This document shows positions 44,400 through 53,900 of a DNA stretch of 64,000 nucleotides, one piece after another (within the stretch, counting starts at the first letter, position 1; each line of letters begins with the position of its first letter). The translations under genes and the position numbers were made by a program. Source of the stretch: Anodontia alba (Eukaryota > Mollusca > Bivalvia > Lucinida > Lucinidae). Location of the stretch: the NCBI GenBank assembly GCA_964016985.1, contig OZ024825.1:37695557-37759556 (forward strand), read 5' to 3'. The notes beneath the pieces were generated by a model. It was given only the letters and a program-made list of their open reading frames with translations. It did not search any database and was not told the DNA's origin.

Positions 44400-45663
44400 C
44401 GAGGGTCCTGCAAAAAGTTTTGTGGTTCGGATTACCTTTTCTGAAACACATTTTTGTAACCTTTTTACCAGTCGCGAAAAGCAGATAAATAGTCTTCAGT
44501 TGGTGTCTGTTTGAGACACTGATAAATAGCGCTGCCAAGAGAACTTCTAGACGTATACTTATTTCCAGAAAGCATTTTCTTAATCCTTGGAAATAAAAAG
44601 AGGACATACGGACTCAGGTCTGGTGAATAAGGTGGATGATTTAAAACTTTCACCTTTTCAGAAGCCAAAAAAGACTTAACAACCTCACACTTATGAGAGG
44701 AGGCGTTGTCATGTAAAAGGTGGTCTCCTGACCATCCTTTGATTGGTCGTTTCTTATTGTAAAACTCTTTCACTTTCTTCAGTACTGAATTCTTGTAGAA
44801 TCGGCCAGTGACTGTATGACCAGATGGACAAGGCACTTGAACAACTGGCCCACTTGAATTAAAGAAAATTGCGTACAACATCTTTTTCGAACTTATGGTT
44901 CTTTTGGCAATACGTGAGTGTTTTTGATCTTTTCGCTTCCATTGCTTATTATCAGCCCTTTTTTGTGGCTCAAACATGTGCACCCAGGTTTCATCACCTG
45001 TTAGCAAGTTAGAAATAACCCTACTATTACACCTTTTGTATGTTTTCAAAAGTTCCCGGGCACATTTAAGGTGTTGTCTTTTGCTCCTTGGTGAGCAAAT
45101 GAGGTACCCACCCAGCGCAAACCTTTCTCAGGTCCAAATGCTTTTTCAGAATTGTTTGCACACTGCCTTCTGAAATGCCAGTACAACTAGCTATATCTTT
45201 GACAGACAATCGCGCATCCTGTTCGACCACAATCTTTACAGCAGCGATGTTAGCCTTGGTAACAGAGGTTTTAGGCTTTCCAGGACGGGTATCATCTTCT
45301 GCAGAAAATTTTCCAGCTTTTAAAGCTTTAACCCACCTAAAAACTGTACGCATTGAAATGGTCTGAGGTCCATATATACCACACAATTGATTAAATAACT
45401 ACTTTGAATCTATATTAAGCCTAATGCGGCATTTAATATAGCTATGAATTTCAGTCTTCTGGTCCATGTTCCAATGTAACAAGTAAATTGGTCAGTGTAT
45501 ATATTTCAATTTGAAATAGCTCGGTCGGAAAGCAATTTGCACGAAATAAACGGGTATCGTTAGCTATTTAATACATCATTCAAGTGCAGTGAAGCATTTT
45601 AAAATATACCTGGGATAAAACGAAAGATGCCTATTAGTGACAGAACTTTTTGCACGACCCTCG
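44400..45663 (-). mobile_element. Mariner-family DNA transposon, nearly complete, 1264 bp
   Basis: The ends are inverted repeats: CGAGGGTCCTGCAAAAAGTT inward from 44400, and CGAGGGTCGTGCAAAAAGTT inward on the other strand from 45663. They match at about 22 of 24 positions and are flanked by TA at 44398-44399 and 45664-45665, the expected target duplication. The transposase is on the minus strand. The size and TIR length are normal for mariner. The element sits in the gap between the cysteine-rich gene and transporter gene 2. Confidence 0.92.
44440..45467 (-). pseudogene. Mariner transposase, inactivated
   Basis: ATG at 45465-45467 opens MDQKTEIHSYIKCRIRL, but an in-frame TAG follows at 45399-45401. 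The paired helix-turn-helix region continues (TVFRWVKALKAGKFS, DIASCTGISEGSVQTIL). A frameshift near 45066 leads into the catalytic domain. Its first Asp is in TGDETWVH and the second in LLHDNASSH. The third, normally Asp in SPDLSPxD, is Val here (YSPDLSPYVLFLFP). A second frameshift near 44465 precedes the C-terminus. Length and motif order are those of a roughly 340-residue D,D34D transposase. It encodes no working enzyme. Confidence 0.88.
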
Positions 45664-45741
45664 TAACAACTGATAATAAATATTTCGGGACGTGACAGGA
45701 TGGAACATCAGCTTCTGATTTTGCATTCTGAACTTCCTTAT

Positions 45742-45977
45742 CTATAGTTGTAGATCATGATGCCAACTTCTGATTTTGCATTCTGAACTTTCTTCCTCTA
45801 TTCTATAAACGTCTGTTCGAGGTTTCTTCACCTCATTTCCACTTATAGATACATTTCCTGATGGTCCACAGTGCCACTTTACAGGAATTAAAGAAGCCAC
45901 CAGACCTCCTGCTAGATAAAATGCAGCGCAGAAGTAAAATGAGCCGTCGTAATTACCAGTAGTATCAGCTAGCCAGC
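45742..45977 (-). CDS. Gene 2 terminal coding exon (helix 12 and C-tail)
   Basis: Acceptor TTCTATACAG precedes 45977. The exon reads GWLADTTGNYDGSFYFCAA, helix 12 (FYLAGGLVASLIPVKW), then a polar 45-residue tail ending HHDLQL, with stop TAG at 45742-45744. A 23-bp stretch of the tail coding region is directly repeated just past the stop (near 45711 and 45768), probably a small local duplication. A family-A MITE starts 64 bp upstream of the acceptor. Confidence 0.83.
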
Positions 45978-48900
45978 CTGTATAGAAAATAGTTTGATGC
46001 ACAAAGCAAGAATAGTCATAGTCAGTAGTCAAATAGGCCATCACGAAAACACGCCTATATAATTTAGACCCCCTAAAACCCCACTTTTATATAGTAAAAC
46101 TGGGGTTTTCGGGGGTTGACATTATTTTTCTTATTGTGCTAAAACAGATTGTGGGTACTGGTTAGAACCGCCTCACCGAGGCGGTTCTAACGAGGACCCA
46201 CAATCTATGTTTTGAGCAGAAATATGAAAAATATTAGAGTTATTTTATCTGAAATTTTACCTGTTATGGTTGTAAAATTTTCAATATATTTGAATAGGCG
46301 TGTTTTCGTAATGCGAGAAACAGATATCCCAGCTAGCGTTCCGATGGAATCTATATCGGACCGTTATAGATTTAAGGAGTCTGATAGATCTAAGAACGCT
46401 AACTGGGAACCCAGATCAGTCTACGCATTCACACAGTCGGATCAGGGTCTATAGTGTCCGCTTACAAATAGATTCTAAAATGAACAACCCTTGAAAACAA
46501 TGAACACTCAAAAAAATGGTACAAAAAAAGCTGAAATAACAGATTTGATGGACAATAGCACATTACAAAAACACACCTATTTAAAAATATAAAAGATTCC
46601 ACCTCCAAAAACTGAAATTTTTCAGATGAAAAACTCTGATATTTTTTTTATATTTCTGCTCAAAACATAGATTGTGGGTACTTGTAAGAACCGCCTCGGC
46701 AAGGCGGTTCTAACCAGTACCCACAATCTATATTTTCAAGCAAACATAAGATGAATAATGTATATCCCTGTAAACCCCAGTTTTACTATATAAAAGTGGG
46801 GATTAAGGGGGTCAAAATTATATAGGCATGTTTTCGTGATGGCTAGATTTGGCTAAGTAGACCTCTTGAAGGACCCTCATAAAATTTTCTGAAATCCAGG
46901 TAAAGTCTCAATTACCACAAAATACCGGAAAAAAATCACGAAAACATGCCTATATAATTTTGACCCCCCCCCCCCCTTTAAACTCCACTTTTTACAGTAA
47001 AACTGGGGTTTACAGGGGCAAACATTATTGTCTTATTTCTGCTCAGAAACATAGGTTCTGGGTACTTGTATATATGAGGCGAGTGTATGTTTGCATTAAT
47101 CAGTATTTGATTTATTGTTTCTTGTAACTCCTTAATCAGCAAATGATCGAAAAGGAGGTGTACAATAAATAAATTTTCAATACGATTATGAATAAATAGT
47201 GATAGGCGTTCTCTAAACGACTGGTCACGTTCAGTTTATGTAACTTACCACTTGCAGGTGTACCGACGCTTGCAGCTAATCCACCTGTCGTGATTACGAA
47301 ACTAAAGGCAGGTCCCATGTAATCTACACCGACAAAATCTGCGATTAGAACCACCATTATAAAGCCAAAGATTCCTGAAATTTCAAACGTAAAGTTAAAA
47401 TAAAGGCATACACCTGTCTTGCTGCCATTCCGTAAATGAAACAGTATTTGTAGTAAGAATGGTATCTCCTTAGTGTATGAAAGGACCAGGATGAGGATAT
47501 CCTATTTCAGAGCATACTGTTCAAGTCCATAGTAATGACGTGGTAAACGGTCTCGGCCTGAGCTTTTTATGCCTGTTTCTCGGCCCACTTGGGTTCAACT
47601 GGTGGATTTTGTATGCTCTAGTTTTCCAGTGGTGTTGTTTGACACACCAGCGGTACAGCCACGTATCTCAACACGTTGTTTCTGTTGAGTCCTCATCTTT
47701 GCTTCATTGTATTCTTTATCTGTGAATAATTGTTTGTCTGTAATGATTCATGGATGAGTTTAGAAGACGTTTACGCGAGGTTTTCCTTTTTGAAGTAGAA
47801 CAAGAGGCCCATGTGCCACAACGCTCACCTGAGTTAACTGCTATAAGGTAATCAGGTCATTTACTCATCATTCCCTGTCAAGTTTCAAGGCAATGGCTTA
47901 AACAGTTTATGAGATATTTTGCTTACAAGGTTAAAATGCTGAAATTTTCAAAGAGCCATAAATCAAAAAGATATTTTGCTTACAAGATTTTCCTGTGCCA
48001 AAATGCCTGAGTCTACAAAGGGACATAATTTGGTCAAGTTTTCATAAAATTATACCAATATTTGATCAGGTCATCTTCACATTATTCCAAACAGCCTGCA
48101 CAATTTCAAGAGCCTAGCCCAAGCGATTCCTGAGATATTTTGCTTACAAGCGTTTCCTATGCCACAACGTCTAAGTCCACAAAGGGGCATAATTTTTTCC
48201 TTTAAATTGCGACATCCTAAAAATCTAAGCTCTTATGGTTTCAGAGAAGAAGAATTTTTTTTAAGTTTTTTTTCCTATTTTAAGTGTATGGAAGCTAATA
48301 AGCCCCTGGGTGTAGCCAATTTGGACCCTACGGGCATGGTTAGCAGGATTTATGTAGGTGTCCACTAAATATTGCTATGTACTTAATATTTAAGCTCTGG
48401 GCCTTATGGTTTCAGAGAAGAAGATTTATTAAGATTTTTTTTCCATAATTAGGACCCTAGGGGCATGATTGGCAGGATTCATGTAGGTGACCACTAAACG
48501 TTGCAGCATGCTAAATATCTAAGCTCTGGGTCTTATGGTTTCAGAGAAGAAGATTTTTTAAGTATTCCCCATTATAAGTCTATGGGAGCTAATGAGCCCC
48601 GGGGTGTGGCCAGTTTTGACCCTAGGGGTATGGTTGATAGGATATATGTAGGTGACCACTTATCGTTGCTTCATACTAAATATCTAAGCTCTGGGCCTTA
48701 TGGCTTCATTGAAGAAGATTTTTGAAGGGTTTTTTTTTTTTTTCATTTTAGTCTATGGGAGATAATGAGCCCTGGGGGCATGACCAATTTGGACCCTAGG
48801 GGTATGGCTGACAGGATTTATGAAGGTGACCACTTAACGTTGCTAAATATTAAATATTAAATATATAAGCTCTGGGCCTCATGGTTACAGAGAAAAAGAT

Positions 48901-50926
48901 TGTTTTAGTTTTCCCCATTATAAGTCTGTGAGAGCTAATGAGCCCCGGGGCGTGGCCAGTTTGGACCCTAGGGGCATGGTTGGCAGCATTCATGTAGGTG
49001 ACCACTTAACGTTGTAGCATACTGAATATCTAAGCTCTGGGCTTCAGGTTTCAGAGAAGCTGTTTTAAGTTTTTTTTCATTATCAATTTATGGGAGCTTT
49101 ATGTTGCCATGGAAACTAGAGTTCCAATTTGATCAGCCCCAAAATTTTATGCAGCCTTTTCCCCCCCACCTGATAATGCTTCACATTAAATTTGATCAAG
49201 ATTGGCCAGCTTGTATAAAAGATATACTTAATTTGAAATTGTGGACGGATGACAACGGAAGACGACGGACGACGGATGACAGGGCATTGGCACACTAATA
49301 GCTCACTTGAGCCTTTGGCTCAGGTGAGCTAATAAGCTGTGGGCCTCATGGTTTCAGAGAAGAAGATGTTTTAAGTTTTTCCCATTATACGTCTACAGGG
49401 GCTAATGACCCCCGAGGGGTGGCTAGTTTGGACCCCAGGGGCTTGATTGGCAGGATTTAGGGGACCACCAAACATTGCTACATACTAAATATATAAGCTG
49501 TGGGCCTCATGGTTTCAGAGAAGAAGATTTTTAAGTATTTTCCATTATAAGTCTACATGGGCTAATGACCCCCAGGGCATGGCCAGTTTGGACCCCAAGG
49601 GCTTGATTGGCATGATTTATGTAGGAGACCACTAAACATCGTTATATACTTAAGCTGTTAGCTCTTGGCCTCGTGGTTTCAGAGAAGAAGATTTTTGAAG
49701 TTTTTTTTAGCTATGGCCCCCTGGGGCATGGGCGGTTTGGAGCCCAGGGGGGGGGGGGCTTCATTGGCAGGATTTATGTAGGGGACCACTAAACATTGCT
49801 ACATACTAAATATATAAGCAAGAAGTTTTTCCCATTATAAGTCTATGGGAGATAATGACCCCATTGCGTGGCCAGTTTGGATCCCAGGGGCTTGATTAGT
49901 AGGATTTATGTAGGAGACCACTAAACATCGCTACGTACTTAAGCTGATAGCTCTGGGCCTCATTGTTTCAGAGAAGAAGATTTTTGAAAGATTTTAGCTA
50001 TATAGCTCTAAATAAATATATACCACCTGAAGCAATGCGGGTTTGGAGCCAAGGAGCTTGATTGGCAGGATTTATGTAGGGGACCATTCAAGTCTGCTAC
50101 ATACTAGATATATAAGTTATGGGCCTCATGGTTTCAAAGAGGAAGATTTTTTTAAGTTGTTCCCATTAAAAGTCTATGGGAGATAATGAGCCCCGGGGCG
50201 TGGCCAGTTTGGACCCCAAGGGCTTGATTGGCAGGATTCATGTAGGAGACCACTAAACATCGCTATATACTTAAGCTGTTAGCTCTTGGTCTCATGGTTT
50301 CAGAGAAGAAGATTTTTTAAGTTTTTTTTGCTATATAGCTCTGTATAAACATATGAACCCCTGGGGCATGGCCGTTTTGGAGCCCAGGAGCTTGATTGGC
50401 AGGATTTATGTAGGGGACCACTAAACATGGTTACATACTAAATATATAAGTTGTAGGCCTCATGGTTTCAGAGAAGAAGATTTTTTAAGTTTTCCCATTA
50501 TAAGTCTGTGAGAGATAATGACCCCCGGGGCGTTGCCAGTTTGGGCCCCAGGGTCTTGATTGGCAGGATTTATACAGGGGACCACTAAACATGCTTACTA
50601 AATTTAAACCCTGGGCCTCATGGTTTCTGAGAAGAAGATTATTAGTTTTCCACATTAAAAGCCTATGGGAGCTTTATATGGGCATGGTGGCCATCTTGAT
50701 TTACGGATCATGACCATTTGTACATATTTTCAATCCCCGTGTAACACATGGCTCCACACGACGGACAGACAGACGTACGGACATACGGACGGACAAACGA
50801 TGGACGGGGAGTGATCACAATAGCTCATCCTGAGCCTTCGGCTCAAGTAAGCTAATAAAAAGGAGCAAAATTATATTATTTAGCGTTGTAGTAGTCGGTT
50901 TTCAAAATCAGTGCAGGAATCTATCC

Positions 50927-50975
<49 letters not shown>

Positions 50976-53900
50976 ATGCACCCTTCATTATCCTCTAATC
51001 AATGGATACCAGAATACATCGACAACTGCAAAAGGCCTTGATAAATGAATGCGCAGGCTGATGTAGACCTTAGCTCGTAGCAAAACCGATTCGAACCACT
51101 GTGTCTTGATACAGCTCAGTTGTTGGTTTTTATCCTTTACCACATATGGGTATATACCGTATTCAGAATGTAATTATCCCCGCGCTTTTCGAAGAAAAAG
51201 CGGGGATATTGTTATATTCCGTCCGGCCGTCCATTCTTTTGCCCGTACGTACGTCTGTCTGTCCGGCCGGCCGTCCGTCCGTACGTCCGTCTGTAATGTC
51301 ACACCATTGCTATTAGAGAATTTAAGCTAGATTCTCGAAACTTTCACAGATGATATCCCTATGGATGAGGACTGGAGGAACACATGCGGAATTTTGATGA
51401 AACCTCTGGGGGCAGGGCCAGGGGGTGTGGCCCCGAAGGGTCCCAAAATTCATTTTGTATAAACATAGTCATGCTGCATATCAAATCATAGGTTATGAAG
51501 AGTAGAATACAGTTGTACAAAAATTTTGCCCAGGGGACATGTCTGAGGGGACTAGAAGTCAAAACGTAGGAAATGGGGTCCCTTTCTTTGATTGTCACCC
51601 AACTCCTCTTAGGCTTTTTTTAGCTAGAACCTTAAAACTGTCGCAGGTAATATCCCTATGGATGAGGACTGGAGGAACGCATTCGAAATTTTGATGAGAC
51701 CCCTGGGGGCTGGACCAGAGGGTGTGTCCCCGAAGGCTCTAAAATTCATTTGTACAAACATAGTCATGTTGCATATCAAATCGTTATGAAGAGTAGAATA
51801 CAATGGTGCAAAACTTACCTTAGTGGGGGTGGTGTGTGTGCGTGGGGGGGGGGGGGGGGTGGGGACATGTCTCGGGGTCACAGGAGGTCAAAAAGTAGGA
51901 TTTGGGGTCCTTTTTTATTGTCACCCAACTCCTCTTAGGCTTTTTATAGCTAGAACCTTGAAACTGTCACAGGTAATAGCCTTATTAATTAGGACTGGAC
52001 CAACTAATTCGGAATTTTGCTGTAACCCCTGGGGTCAGGGCCAGGGGGTGTGGCCCTGAAGGGTCAAAATCCATTTTGTTTGAACATAATCATGTTGCAT
52101 ATCAAATTGAAGGTTATGAAGAGTAAAATTTAGTGGTGCCAAAATTCTGCCCCGAGGGCATGCCTGGGGGTCACTAGAGGTCAAAAAGTAGGATGTTTGG
52201 TCCTATTTTTTGATTGTCACCTAGCTCCTCAGACTTTTTTAGCTAGAACCCTGAAACTGTCACAGGTAATAGCCCTATGAATTAGGACTGGAGGAATGCA
52301 TTTGGAATTTTGATGTGTAGGGAGATATGCGATGGCGATGGCGCTGGCGCGGGGATATGCGATGGCGCGCCATCGACTTGCTCTAGTTCTTTTTTAGGGA
52401 GAGGACTACCGAATTGTGTTGTAACGTGACCAACCCCTTTGTTTATCTGCACTGAAATGTATTTAACCTAAAATTGCTATGGGCAAAATTCAGCAGATTA
52501 CAAATTTATATTTTCTTATTTTTCACAGGAAATAAACTTTTACATTTGATAATGCGACAATCTGCATGAAATGTCGAATCCTATTTTCCGTGAAAAGTAA
52601 GAAACTATTTCCAAATGCCGTCTGCTGTACTGTTTTTCTACCATAGCTAGCATTAAACAAGCTCACCTGAACCAAATCCATAGAAGAATCCATACAACAA
52701 GAATTGCCAAAATACGGTGAGATGAACGCAAACAGCAGTAATGCCACCACAGAAGAACAAGGAGAAAATGAAGTAGTAGATTCGATGACAGCACTTATAG
52801 TCTCCAATAAATCCGATTAAGACACGTGACACAATACTCCCGGCACCGGCTAAAGATATAGCCAAAGACGAATGCTCTCTCGTTTGTCCTTTGATTAGCA
52901 TCAGGCGATGAAGGAGATTGAATGGTATAAAATAGGCTACAAAGGTCAAAGTCACAGATACAAGGTAATATACATACACACCTCTGACGAAGGCAAAATG
53001 TTTCCTACACTTTTGCCGCAGAGACTTTCTGGACTGTTTGGTATGCTCTGTAAAGAAAAAAAAAGAAAGCTGGTACATTTGAGCCGCAACGTACGAGAAC
53101 GTACCTTCTGACATGTGCACCCAATGAAGACTCAAATTAGCTTGCGCTTTCGCGCAGTCTGGTCAGAGTTTCCGTTGTCCGCATGAAGAAACTTTGCAAA
53201 TACGCAGGCTGATTTAAATCTTCGCTGGGCGCACGTGTCCGAAGGTACGTTTTCTGACATTGCGGCTCATTTTTTGGTTAGATTGTTTACAATCGAGCCG
53301 AGGTATACCTACACCGAAATTCCCTTAAGATTGTTATCCTCGTGATTATCACTGACCAATGAAATCAAGCTGCGCGTTTGTACAAAGTTCGGCAACGGTT
53401 ATTTATAGCCGCGCTATTTTTGTCGCTGTGACATCAGAGTTCCGAGTGAAGAGGGTTATCTGTAAAACCTGGACTGGGACATTTGAAAACAAGTTTAGAC
53501 CCAGATCTAACGTATGCACTGTTTGTTTAAATTACAGGAGGCTAAGGGAGAAAATGAAAAGTCTTTAAGTCCCCGATCAAGACTATTTTTCCAGCCTCCA
53601 TTCAGAAACAATCCATTACGAAAACATGCCTATATCATTTTGACCCCCTTAAACCCCACTTCTATATAGTAAAACTAGGGTTTACAGGGGTATGCGTTAT
53701 TTTTCTTATTTCTACTCAAAAGCATAGATTGTGGGAACTCATTAGAACCGCCTCACCAGGGCGGTTCTAACGAGTATCCACATTCTATGTTTTGAGCAGA
53801 AATATAAATAAAATATCAGAATTTTTTATCTGAATATTTTCAGTTTTTGGAGAAATTTTCTATATTTTTGAATAGGCGTGTTTTCGTGATACGACCGACC

